A stretch of 7,482 nucleotides of DNA from Oscillospiraceae bacterium (GTDB lineage Bacteria; Bacillota; Clostridia; Oscillospirales; Ruminococcaceae): contig SVMQ01000102.1 in NCBI GenBank assembly GCA_015067375.1, positions 1 through 7,482 of the forward strand. Direction: 5' to 3'. The position numbers were made by a program, and so were the translations under genes. This document shows positions 1 through 6,137 of the stretch, piece by piece. The notes beneath the pieces are model-generated. The model made no database searches. It was given only the letters and a program-made list of their open reading frames with translations, and was not told the DNA's origin. Position 1 is the stretch's first letter; the number at the start of each line of letters is the position of its first letter.

Positions 1-1091
1 TCGCGGCTTGAGAAATAGCGGCGCATGGAGTTGAGCGATACCTCGCCGTATATCTCAAATTCGCTCTCTGTCAGCATGGTCACGGGCGCTTTTACCTCGT
101 CGCTCTCGTCCCATATCTCACCGACAAGCTCCTCTAAGATATCCTCCATCGTGACTATACCGAGCGTGCCGCCGTGCTGGTCAAGCACTACGCTGATGTG
201 GCACTTCTGCTTTTGCATGGTGCGCAGCACCTCGCTTATCTTGAGCATATGCGGCAGGTATATCGTTTCCTGAAGTATGCTGCGGATGGTGAAGTCGCCG
301 TCGGTCTTTTCGTATGCCTTGAAGAAATCCTTTTCGGTGATGATGCCGATTATGTTGTCGAGGGTCTTTTCGTAGACGGGCATACGCGAGTATTCCTCGG
401 TAAGGAATTTGCTGCGCACCTCGTCAATGCTGCTTGTGATATCCACCGCGACGATGCCCACGCGCGGCGTGATTATCTCATCAACGGTTATCTCGTCAAA
501 TTCCAGCGCGCTGCGCACGAGGTTTGACTCCTGCGTTTCAAGCACGCCCTCGTCCTCGGACTCCTCAATGATGGCTTTCAGCTCCTCCTCTGTGAAGCTT
601 ACGGACTCCTTGGTGTGAAGCATCTTTGCCACGCCTTTTTTCAGAAGTATAAAGAATGCCGAGAAGGGCGTGAATATCATCATCAGAAACGAGATGACAG
701 CCGATACGCCTATGCTGAAATTTTCCGCGAAGTCCTTTGCGATGCTCTTTGGCAGCACCTCGCCGAATATCAGCACCACTACCGTTACGACTACCGTGGA
801 AACTACCGAGCCGTACACATCGCCCGAGCCTGCGCTGAGCTTGTTCATCAGGTCGATGGTGAGCAGTGTCGCAAGCGATGAACACGCGATGTTTACGATG
901 TTGTTTCCGATGAGTATGGTGGTTATCGCCTTGTCGTATTTCTTGATTATCCTGAGCGCTCTTTCTGCGCCGCGCGAGCCGTTGTCAGCCATGCTTCTCA
1001 GACGTATCTTGTTTGCGCTTGAAAGCGCCGTTTCTGACGCGGAGAAGAAAGCGGAGCAAGCTATGAAAAATATTATCAGTGCTATCTGCAT
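1..1091 (-). CDS. CNNM/CorC-family transporter (DUF21 + CBS pair), C-terminus cut by window edge
   Basis: This is a membrane protein of the 'hemolysin family' CNNM/CorC type, a family linked to Mg2+/divalent cation or Na+ transport. From the ATG at 1091 the frame is open for 363 residues to the left edge. Residues about 1-23 form a hydrophobic first helix ending in the family's S-A-S-E-T-A motif. Further hydrophobic stretches lie near 55-80, 95-110 and 126-150, and the conserved GEVLPKS signature is at 110-116. Two CBS domains follow (about 206-265 and 270-325), with G-I-I-T-E-K-D and G-I-V-T-M-E-D-I-L at their ends. The CorC_HlyC domain begins near 345 and is truncated. Relatives are usually about 410-440 residues, so roughly 50-80 are missing. 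It lies four bases after the ArsC-like gene and is the last visible gene of the leftward operon. The start is set by the canonical N-terminus; its Shine-Dalgarno is only moderate. Family assignment is firm; the ion is not known. Confidence 0.93.
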   Translation of the reverse strand, partial: MQIALIIFFIACSAFFSASETALSSANKIRLRSMADNGSRGAERALRIIKKYDKAITTILIGNNIVNIACSSLATLLTIDLMNKLSAGSGDVYGSVVSTVVVTVVVLIFGEVLPKSIAKDFAENFSIGVSAVISFLMMIFTPFSAFFILLKKGVAKMLHTKESVSFTEEELKAIIEESEDEGVLETQESNLVRSALEFDEITVDEIITPRVGIVAVDITSSIDEVRSKFLTEEYSRMPVYEKTLDNIIGIITEKDFFKAYEKTDGDFTIRSILQETIYLPHMLKISEVLRTMQKQKCHISVVLDQHGGTLGIVTMEDILEELVGEIWDESDEVKAPVTMLTESEFEIYGEVSLNSMRRYFSSR

Positions 1092-1095
1092 CGGG

Positions 1096-1431
1096 TCATT
1101 CCCATCCTTTCCAGATATCGGGGCAGTAGCCTGTTGTCGCCTGTCTGCCGTTTCTTACTATAGGTGTTTTGTACAATCTCGGGTCATCCATCAGCTTTTC
1201 GGGCTTTGCGTCGTCGTAGAGGTATTTTATGTCGGCATAGTTTTTCGCATTCTCGTCTATCACCGCGTCTATCTTGCCGCCAAGCGCCCTCACCACGCTG
1301 TCAAGCTCGCCCTTGCTCAGACCCTTTGAGAGTATGTCTATGTACTGATATTTTACGCCGCGCTCCTTGAAATATCGCTCGGCTTTTTTTGTATCGAAGC
1401 ATTTGGACTTGCCGAATATCTGTATGTTCAT
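1096..1431 (-). CDS. ArsC/Spx/YffB-like thioredoxin-fold protein (arsenate reductase family)
   Basis: This 111-residue protein has the size and layout of the ArsC/Spx/YffB family, small cytosolic thioredoxin-fold proteins. The N-terminus is a beta strand followed by K-C-F-D-T-K-K-A at residues 10-17, close to the C-D-T-x-K-K-A active-site segment of YffB-like members. The C-terminal part has T-P-I-V at 89-92 and G-Y-C at 101-103, matching the family's R-P-I-V...G-(F/Y) segment, with Lys-Thr in place of the usual Lys/Arg-Arg before the proline. Besides Cys11 there is a second cysteine, Cys103, which could serve as resolving thiol. Its ATG overlaps the stop of the upstream HAD gene (ATGA, 1428-1431), so translation is probably coupled; a GAGG lies at 1439-1442 inside the HAD gene. 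Real arsenate reductase activity is doubtful because no arsenic genes are nearby. A generic thiol reductase or Spx-like role is equally possible. Confidence 0.85.
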   Translation of the reverse strand: MNIQIFGKSKCFDTKKAERYFKERGVKYQYIDILSKGLSKGELDSVVRALGGKIDAVIDENAKNYADIKYLYDDAKPEKLMDDPRLYKTPIVRNGRQATTGYCPDIWKGWE

Positions 1432-2231
1432 GCCTTTACCTCATTCAGCGCAAACTCGCGTATCGCTTTTGTCACGCCGCCGTTGTTGTTGGTGTCTGCG
1501 ATATGGTCGCAGATGCTTCTGATGTAGTCGTTGCCGTTTGCCATTGCGAAGCTCACTCCCGCGGTCTGCAGCATATCGGTATCGTTGTAGTAGTCGCCGA
1601 ATGCCATGACCTCGCTGCGGCTGATGCCGAGGTGCTGCGTCAGCTTTTTGAGCGCGCTGCCCTTGCTTACGCCTGCCGCCATAACGTCCATCCATATCGG
1701 GCCTGACACCTGTATATTCAGCCTGTCACCGAATATTGCGTCAAGTGCGGGCTTTCCGCGCTGCTGTGCGCCCTGCATATCACATACGGCGAGCTTGTAG
1801 ATGGTGTCCTGCACGCTCAGCAGGTCGTCGCATTCGATGTGGTTTTTGTAGAATTTTGCGACCTCCGCGTTGAATTCGGGGCTGTCGCTGAGGTGGTATG
1901 TGCCGCCAACGGCGCAAACCAGCAGCTTCAGTCCGCCTATCCTCTCGGCGGCGGCAACGAATTCTTCGAATGTCGCGCGGTCGAGCGGTGTTATGTCCAC
2001 TACCTCGCCGTCATGCACGATATACGCGCCGTTGTCGCAGATGTAGTCCAGCTTTGCGCGGTAGTCCTCGCGGAAGAGATGCTCCACTGCGGCATAAGTC
2101 CTGCCGCTAGCGACGGTGAATTTTATGCCCTTGTCGCACAGGGCGTCGATGGTTTCATAGAAATCGGGCGGAAGCTGCTTCTTGTCATTCAGCAGCGTGC
2201 CGTCCATATCGCTTGCGATAAGCTTTATCAT
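1428..2231 (-). CDS. Cof-type HAD-IIB family sugar/nucleotide phosphatase
   Basis: This 267-residue cytosolic hydrolase of the haloacid dehalogenase superfamily, subfamily IIB (Cof/YidA-like), is expected to dephosphorylate small phosphorylated metabolites such as sugar phosphates or flavin nucleotides. All four motifs are visible: D-M-D-G-T at residues 8-12 (nucleophile Asp8, acid/base Asp10), A-S-G-R at 41-44 with Ser42 binding phosphate, Lys190 in V-S-K-G-S-A-L, and G-D-Y-Y-N-D at 212-217 for Mg2+. The C2B cap lies between motifs II and III. The length is normal for Cof proteins and nothing looks broken. The ATG at 2231 is preceded by two AAGGA-like Shine-Dalgarno repeats (2240-2250). It is the second gene of the leftward operon, 39 nt after the HMGL-like gene and overlapping the ArsC-like gene by four bases. 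Substrate cannot be read from sequence in this promiscuous family. Confidence 0.95.
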   Translation of the reverse strand: MIKLIASDMDGTLLNDKKQLPPDFYETIDALCDKGIKFTVASGRTYAAVEHLFREDYRAKLDYICDNGAYIVHDGEVVDITPLDRATFEEFVAAAERIGGLKLLVCAVGGTYHLSDSPEFNAEVAKFYKNHIECDDLLSVQDTIYKLAVCDMQGAQQRGKPALDAIFGDRLNIQVSGPIWMDVMAAGVSKGSALKKLTQHLGISRSEVMAFGDYYNDTDMLQTAGVSFAMANGNDYIRSICDHIADTNNNGGVTKAIREFALNEVKA

Positions 2232-2270
2232 GTCTGTCGTCCTTTTCCTTGTTCTTTATCTTTAGTTATC

Positions 2271-3242
2271 TTAATTGAGCGGCTTTTTCGGCTCTTTGCT
2301 GTACATTATCTCGTTGTCGAATAGCGACGCGTCGAATCTTTTTATCGCCTGATCTATATCATAGGCGAAGTCGTCGGGTATCTCCTCGTTGTCAATAAAG
2401 CGCTCCAGCGCGCTGATGAAGTTTTTGTGCAGCAGCATCTTGTCTTTCAGCGCCATCCTCATCGGCACGCGTCTGCCTGTGTCGGCATTGCGAAGCGTGA
2501 GTATATCTCTGTCCAGCAGCTCCATGATGTAGGAGATACTGTCGCCGCTGTGCGGCCCGAATACCAGCTGATGGTACACCGCCGCCTTGCACATCGCGCC
2601 GATGTTGTATTCCTCGGGAATGGATTCATGCACGGACATCAGCGTGAACAGAAATTCCTCTATGGACGCGTAATTCTTCGGCAGTCCCATGCACAGCGTC
2701 AGGCTGTCCACTCTCGCGTTTGAGAATTTCAGCGCACAGTCCAGCGCGGTCTTGAACTTGTTCATCGGGCAGATGTCGATAGGAACAGGCACCGTACCCT
2801 TACATTCAAGGACATATCGGCGCGCATCCTCGGGGGACATCAGCGAGTAGCTTCCGCGAAGCCTTACCATGGAGATGGGGCTGCTTATCTGAGCCTGTGC
2901 AAGGGCTACCATCTGGCGCGATAGCTTGTGCACGGCAGGAAACTCCATTATCACCGGCACTCCGTTCAGGTTTACGCGCTTTTTGAGGTCGTTGACGGTG
3001 AGCAGCACATAGCTGAAATCGAACACCTCTGTAAGCTCGGCAAACATCGGGTCGCCGAGGCGGAATATATATTTGACGTTTTCGGGCAGCTCGTTCATCT
3101 TCATGACGGTGCGGAAGTCAAGCTCGACATACTTCACACCCGATTCGCCCAGCGCCTCGATATACCTGTAGATATGGTCGGACTTCGCGCCCTCGTATAT
3201 CGGCAGGGTACACAGGCTGTTGTCGGTTATTACGGTCTTCAT
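2271..3242 (-). CDS. divergent HMGL/homocitrate-synthase-like TIM-barrel protein, probably catalytically altered
   Basis: This 323-residue protein of uncertain function resembles, in order, the HMG-CoA lyase-like (isopropylmalate/homocitrate synthase, NifV) TIM barrel. Residues 4-11 (V-I-T-D-N-S-L-C) occupy the place of the family's 'DTTLRDGEQ' strand. Residues 24-43 (Y-R-Y-I-E-A-L-G...V-E-L-D-F) match the first helix and second strand. Residues 178-200 (R-V-D-S-L-T-L-C-M-G-L...S-I-E-E-F-L) match the 'GLGERAGNAxxEEV' segment. Key residues are absent: Arg-Asp of the first strand is replaced by Cys-Thr (11-12), and the metal-binding H-x-H-N appears as C-P-M-N (158-161). The last 100 residues do not resemble the usual acyl-CoA or regulatory domains. 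It opens the leftward operon, with AAAGGAT (3248-3254) six bases before the ATG and a strong promoter upstream. It could be a pseudoenzyme or a new activity. The fold call is by eye and moderately sure; the function is unknown. Confidence 0.65.
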   Translation of the reverse strand: MKTVITDNSLCTLPIYEGAKSDHIYRYIEALGESGVKYVELDFRTVMKMNELPENVKYIFRLGDPMFAELTEVFDFSYVLLTVNDLKKRVNLNGVPVIMEFPAVHKLSRQMVALAQAQISSPISMVRLRGSYSLMSPEDARRYVLECKGTVPVPIDICPMNKFKTALDCALKFSNARVDSLTLCMGLPKNYASIEEFLFTLMSVHESIPEEYNIGAMCKAAVYHQLVFGPHSGDSISYIMELLDRDILTLRNADTGRRVPMRMALKDKMLLHKNFISALERFIDNEEIPDDFAYDIDQAIKRFDASLFDNEIMYSKEPKKPLN

Positions 3243-3247
3243 CTGTT

Positions 3248-3254
3248 ATCCTTT
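3248..3254 (-). promoter_or_regulatory. Shine-Dalgarno site of the HMGL-like gene
   Basis: Read on the minus strand this is AAAGGAT, ending about six bases before the ATG at 3242. It supports that start for the first gene of the leftward operon. Confidence 0.75.
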
Positions 3255-3284
3255 CATGAAAGCACTAAAAATATATCACTTTCA

Positions 3285-3313
3285 ATTATAACATAATCAG
3301 AGCCATATATCAA
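3285..3313 (-). promoter_or_regulatory. sigma-A promoter of the leftward operon
   Basis: On the minus strand a TTGATA -35 box (3313-3308) is followed by exactly 17 bases and a perfect TATAAT -10 box (3290-3285). TGT directly before the -10 also gives an extended -10 element. The expected transcription start is near 3278, giving a leader of about 35 nt before the ATG at 3242. This should drive the HMGL-like, HAD, ArsC-like and CNNM genes as one transcript, since no other promoter or terminator is evident between them. Confidence 0.85.
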
Positions 3314-3315
3314 GC

Positions 3316-3344
3316 GGTAACAATTGCTCAAAAATCAGGTAACA
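3316..3344. repeat. two-copy direct repeat GGTAACA, possible operator
   Basis: GGTAACAATT starts at 3316 and GGTAACAGTT at 3338, so the copies match at 9 of 10 bases and start 22 bases apart, about two DNA turns. They lie immediately upstream of the leftward -35 box, where an activator dimer would bind on one DNA face. The motif is short and chance cannot be excluded. The regulatory role is inference. Confidence 0.3.
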
Positions 3345-3411
3345 GTTTAAATTTTTGTATTATTCCGCTAAAATCGGTCATATAGCCTGTCAAGTGATTA
3401 TTTTTTAACAA

Positions 3412-3421
3412 ATTTGCAAAT
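3412..3421. repeat. 10-bp perfect palindrome upstream of the rightward promoter
   Basis: ATTTGCAAAT is identical to its reverse complement and ends five bases before the rightward -35 box. It may be an operator half-pair or simply part of an AT-rich UP-like element. The spacer from 3314 to 3426 otherwise shows only AT-rich DNA. Confidence 0.25.
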
Positions 3422-3426
3422 AAGCC

Positions 3427-3455
3427 TTGCATTTGGGGTCAAAAAGTTGTACAAT
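3427..3455 (+). promoter_or_regulatory. sigma-A promoter of the rightward operon
   Basis: TTGCAT (3427-3432) is followed by a 17-base spacer and TACAAT (3450-3455), each box one or two changes from the sigma-A consensus. Transcription would start near 3462, leaving a leader of about 25 nt. That leader holds GGAG (3477-3480) six bases before the ATG of the GNAT gene. AT-rich DNA upstream (3401-3424) could act as an UP element. Confidence 0.8.
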
Positions 3456-3486
3456 ATAAGAAGTATACTATTTTCTGGAGAACAGT

Positions 3487-3924
3487 ATGGACTTAAAGAT
3501 AAAACATTTCAGCGAGCTTACCGCTGAGGAGCTGTACAGGCTGATTCAGGCGCGTGTGGCGGTGTTCGTGGTAGAGCAGACCTGCCCCTATCAGGAGCTT
3601 GACGGCAAAGACCTTGACGCGCTGCACGTCTGGTTTGAGGAGGGCGGCGAGATATGCGCCTATGTCCGCGTGCTGGACAAGGGCGTGTCCTATCCTGACG
3701 CGGCATCCATCGGCAGGGTGATAACGCTGAGGCGCGGCACGGGCTTGGGCAAGCAGATAATGTTGGAGGGCATCCGCCTTGCACAGGAGCGCTACGGCGC
3801 GTACAGGATACGCATCGGCGCACAGGTCTATGCAAAGGGCTTCTACGAAAAATGCGGCTTTGTGCAGTGCAGCGACGAATACGACGAGGACGGCATACCG
3901 CATATCGGGATGGTGCGCGGCTGA
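3487..3924 (+). CDS. elaA: ElaA-family GNAT N-acetyltransferase
   Basis: This 145-residue cytosolic GNAT protein of the ElaA family should transfer an acetyl group from acetyl-CoA to an amine; the physiological substrate of ElaA is not established. The family hallmarks are clear: F-V-V-E-Q-x-C-P-Y-Q-E-L-D-G-K-D-L at residues 27-43, I-G-R-V-I at 75-79, the acetyl-CoA pyrophosphate loop R-R-G-T-G-L-G at 82-88, G-A-Q at 111-113, F-Y-E-K-C-G-F at 119-125, and the very characteristic E-D-G-I-P-H-I-G-M near the C-terminus (134-142). Length is normal (E. coli ElaA is slightly longer). It is the first gene of the rightward operon, with its own promoter and a GGAG site at good spacing, and lies 44 nt before tmcAL. 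No fault is visible in the frame. The family is certain by these motifs; the symbol follows E. coli usage. Confidence 0.93.
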   Translation: MDLKIKHFSELTAEELYRLIQARVAVFVVEQTCPYQELDGKDLDALHVWFEEGGEICAYVRVLDKGVSYPDAASIGRVITLRRGTGLGKQIMLEGIRLAQERYGAYRIRIGAQVYAKGFYEKCGFVQCSDEYDEDGIPHIGMVRG

Positions 3925-3957
3925 CGAGCTTTCAGGCTCGATATGCAAACATACAGC

Positions 3958-3964
3958 GAGGTGA
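3958..3964 (+). promoter_or_regulatory. Shine-Dalgarno site that fixes the TmcAL start
   Basis: GAGGTGA matches seven bases of the canonical anti-Shine-Dalgarno complement and lies four bases before the ATG at 3969. The frame is open further upstream to an ATG at 3852, but that extension would overlap the GNAT gene by about 70 bases and lacks family similarity. The start at 3969 is therefore chosen. Confidence 0.85.
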
Positions 3965-3968
3965 CCGT

Positions 3969-5123
3969 ATGAAAACAGCAGCAGTAATATGCGAATACAA
4001 CCCGTTCCATTACGGGCATAGATACCAGCTTGAGCAGACGCGTGCGCTGGGCGCGACGCACATCGTTGCGGTAATGAGCGGCAACTTCACGCAGCGCGGC
4101 GATGTTGCGATATTCGATAAATACGCGAGGGCGAGGGCGGCGCTTGAAAACGGCGCAGACCTTGTGCTGGAGCTTCCGACAAGGTTCAGCCTTTCGGCGG
4201 CGGAGGGCTTCGCGCGCGGCGCGGTGAGCATCATAGAGGCGCTCGGCTGTGTGGATATGCTGTCATTCGGCAGCGAGTGCGGCGACGTAGCGGCTCTGAA
4301 AGAAGCCGCAGGCGCGGCGGAATACGCGGTGCATACCGATGAATTCAAGGAAGCCATGCGCAGGGGCGCGAACTTCCCCGCGGCGCTGAGCAAGGCGGTG
4401 CAGAGCTACTATACCCCCGATGTGTACGAGGTGCTGAGCAGCCCCAACAACACGCTCGGCGTGGAGTACATCAAGGCGCTTGACGACATCGGCAGCGGCA
4501 TACAGCCAGTCACGGTGCAGCGCGACGGTGCCGACCATGACAGCGACGAGGAAACAAAGCGCTTTGCAAGCGCGTCGCTGATACGAAAAAAGATACTCGG
4601 CGGCGAGGACTATTCCGAATTTGCGCCCGTTATCGACGAGCCGACTGCTGATATAAAGCGGCTTGAAACGGCGATACTCGCAAAGCTCCGCGGTATGCGG
4701 CAGTCGGAATTCGAGAGCGTGTACGACGCGGCGCAGGGACTAGGCGAGCGTCTGTACAAGGCGGTGCGCAGAGCAAACTCGCTGGATGAGCTGTATTTCC
4801 TCACAAAGACCAAGCGCTACACTCTGGCACGCATCCGACGCGCGGTGCTGTGCTGCCTGCTCGATATAGACAAAAAGCTGCTGAGCGAGCCGATAGCCTA
4901 CATCCGCATCCTCGGCATGAACACACGCGGCAGAGAGATACTCTCCGCAGCGCAGTGCGGACTGCCCATCGACACCTCGCTGAAAAATCTCTCCAAACAG
5001 AGCCGCGAGGCGCACCGTCAGGCGGCGCAGGAGGAGCGCTGGGGCGACATCTACTCGCTCGCGTTTGCAAAGCCGCGCCAGTGCGGATACGAGTTTACGG
5101 CGAAGCCTGTTATCATCGAATGA
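3969..5123 (+). CDS. tmcAL: tRNA(Met) cytidine acetate ligase TmcAL (YlbM family)
   Basis: This 384-residue cytosolic RNA-modifying enzyme is known, in its family, to use ATP and acetate to form N4-acetylcytidine at the wobble position (C34) of elongator tRNA(Met), via an acetyl-adenylate. The N-terminus is a nucleotidyltransferase HIGH-type domain: I-C-E-Y-N-P-F-H-Y-G-H at residues 7-17 with the catalytic H-Y-G-H, M-S-G-N-F-T-Q-R-G-D at 36-45, and G-A-D-L-V-L-E-L-P at 62-70. F-G-S-E at 100-103 and S-P-N-N-T-L-G-V-E-Y at 158-167 are also typical, as is the later S-A-S-L-I-R-K-K segment (201-208), which resembles the KMSKS-like region. The rest is the helical tRNA-binding part. Length is a little under the Bacillus protein (about 415). 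It is the second gene of the operon, 44 nt after the GNAT gene and 66 nt before the DUF4380 gene. No defects are visible. Confidence 0.95.
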   Translation: MKTAAVICEYNPFHYGHRYQLEQTRALGATHIVAVMSGNFTQRGDVAIFDKYARARAALENGADLVLELPTRFSLSAAEGFARGAVSIIEALGCVDMLSFGSECGDVAALKEAAGAAEYAVHTDEFKEAMRRGANFPAALSKAVQSYYTPDVYEVLSSPNNTLGVEYIKALDDIGSGIQPVTVQRDGADHDSDEETKRFASASLIRKKILGGEDYSEFAPVIDEPTADIKRLETAILAKLRGMRQSEFESVYDAAQGLGERLYKAVRRANSLDELYFLTKTKRYTLARIRRAVLCCLLDIDKKLLSEPIAYIRILGMNTRGREILSAAQCGLPIDTSLKNLSKQSREAHRQAAQEERWGDIYSLAFAKPRQCGYEFTAKPVIIE

Positions 5124-5176
5124 TGTCGGTGCATGGCTGAAACATATAAATTATCCAAAAAACATATCATAATTTC

Positions 5177-5181
5177 GGAGG
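5177..5181 (+). promoter_or_regulatory. GGAGG Shine-Dalgarno that fixes the DUF4380 start
   Basis: GGAGG lies eight bases before the ATG at 5190. An in-frame upstream ATG at 5133 has no comparable site, and the 19 residues it would add are lysine-rich and unlike the family start. The 66-nt gap (5124-5189) is AT-rich in its second half, but I see no convincing -35/-10 pair, so readthrough from tmcAL is likely. Confidence 0.85.
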
Positions 5182-5189
5182 ACACAAAA

Positions 5190-6128
5190 ATGGTTACGAT
5201 TTCAGAGATTGAGTACAAGAATTTCGGCAGATGCGTCAAGATGGAGAACGAGGTGGCATCCGTCATCGTTACGGTGGAGGTAGGCCCTCGCATCATCAGC
5301 TATTGTCTGAACGGCAAAGAGAACATCCTTCTGGAGGACATCGACCGCGAGTTTTTCGAGAACGGCGAGGAATTCCGCAGCTACTTTGGCGAGGACGAAA
5401 CATGGTACATCTACGGCGGCCACAGATTGTGGAGCAGCCCCGAGAGCTTCCCTCATTCCTACGTCCCCGACAATAACCCCTGTGAATACGCGGTGCTGGA
5501 GGACGGCTCTCTGTGCGTTATGCCCCCCGAAACACGCACAGGTCAGCAGCACTGTATGCTCATACAGCTGCACGAGGCAACTTCCGACCTGCTCGTTATG
5601 CACTCCATCCAGAACGTTTCGGGCGCTATCGTGACGCTTGCGCCGTGGGCAATGAGCGTATGCAGCGCAGGCGGCGTTGAGATATTCCCTCAGAGCACAA
5701 AGGACAACGGTCTGCTCTCCAATCGCAGAAACGTATTCTGGAGCTATTCCGACATCAACGACGAGCGCTTCTTCCTCGGCAATAAGTACGGCACGCTGCA
5801 GCAGGTAAAGGGCGCGCAGAACAAGTTCAAGATAGGCTTCAACAACGAGGACGGCTGGGCAGCTTATGTAAACAAGGGTCAGATATTCAAGAAGAATTTC
5901 TCCATGAACATCGACGGAGAGTACCCTGACTACGGCTGCAATTTCGAGACCTTCACCAACGGCATCTTCCTTGAGTGCGAGAGCCTCGGCGAGCTTAAGA
6001 CCCTCAAAAACGGCGACACTGTGTACCTTACCGAGAAGTGGTCGCTGCTGCCCTGCGAGGATACCTTCGACCGCAGGAATGAGGAGAGCATCGACGCTTT
6101 CGTAAACAAGTATTCACTGAATAAATAA
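5190..6128 (+). CDS. DUF4380 family protein, galactose-mutarotase-like fold
   Basis: This 312-residue protein has no signal peptide or membrane segment and so is probably cytosolic. It reads as a DUF4380 member, a family without established function whose pattern resembles the beta-sandwich of aldose 1-epimerases and other carbohydrate-binding mutarotase-like proteins. Landmarks are G-P-R-I-I-S-Y at residues 32-38, Y-G-G-H-R-L-W-S-S-P-E at 75-85, P-D-N-N-P at 93-97, H-S-I-Q-N-V-S at 138-144 then L-A-P-W-A-M at 150-155, and a late G-E-Y-P-D-Y-G-C-N-F-E-T-F segment at 243-255 leading into L-E-C-E-S-L-G. His78, Glu85, His138 and Glu253 are polar residues that could line a sugar pocket. It stops nine bases before the MurL-family gene, whose ribosome site overlaps this stop, so the two are probably translated together. 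This suggests, but does not prove, a cell-wall or sugar-nucleotide link. Confidence 0.85.
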   Translation: MVTISEIEYKNFGRCVKMENEVASVIVTVEVGPRIISYCLNGKENILLEDIDREFFENGEEFRSYFGEDETWYIYGGHRLWSSPESFPHSYVPDNNPCEYAVLEDGSLCVMPPETRTGQQHCMLIQLHEATSDLLVMHSIQNVSGAIVTLAPWAMSVCSAGGVEIFPQSTKDNGLLSNRRNVFWSYSDINDERFFLGNKYGTLQQVKGAQNKFKIGFNNEDGWAAYVNKGQIFKKNFSMNIDGEYPDYGCNFETFTNGIFLECESLGELKTLKNGDTVYLTEKWSLLPCEDTFDRRNEESIDAFVNKYSLNK

Positions 6129-6132
6129 GGAG
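6127..6132 (+). promoter_or_regulatory. Shine-Dalgarno of the MurL-family gene, overlapping the DUF4380 stop
   Basis: AAGGAG shares its first two bases with the TAA of the DUF4380 gene and lies five bases before the ATG at 6138. This arrangement implies translational coupling. It also shows that the ATG just upstream of the premature stop is the genuine start. Confidence 0.8.
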
Positions 6133-6137
6133 CATCT

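Noticed and set aside
25..1329. Several plus-strand open frames across the CNNM and ArsC-like genes
   Set aside because: They are antisense shadows of minus-strand genes that carry DUF21, CBS and ArsC-like motifs.
3925..3940. Hairpin CGAGC-TTTCAG-GCTCG right after the GNAT stop, as a terminator
   Set aside because: The stem is only five base pairs and no T-run follows. It lies just upstream of the tmcAL ribosome site, so at most it is a weak intercistronic structure.
3852..3968. N-terminal extension of TmcAL from an upstream in-frame ATG
   Set aside because: It overlaps the GNAT gene, has no ribosome site and no family similarity. The ATG at 3969 has GAGGTGA and gives the canonical TmcAL N-terminus.
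3487..5123. GNAT plus TmcAL as a two-enzyme ac4C modification system
   Set aside because: The GNAT protein carries ElaA hallmarks and lacks the helicase-like part of TmcA. TmcAL works alone with acetate and ATP, so co-location is probably just operon sharing.
5133..5189. Longer DUF4380 start at 5133
   Set aside because: There is no Shine-Dalgarno upstream of it, whereas GGAGG sits eight bases before the ATG at 5190.
5124..5189. Separate promoter for the DUF4380-MurL pair
   Set aside because: The gap is AT-rich (TATAAA, CATAAT) but no -35-like box lies at suitable spacing, so I could not support a promoter.
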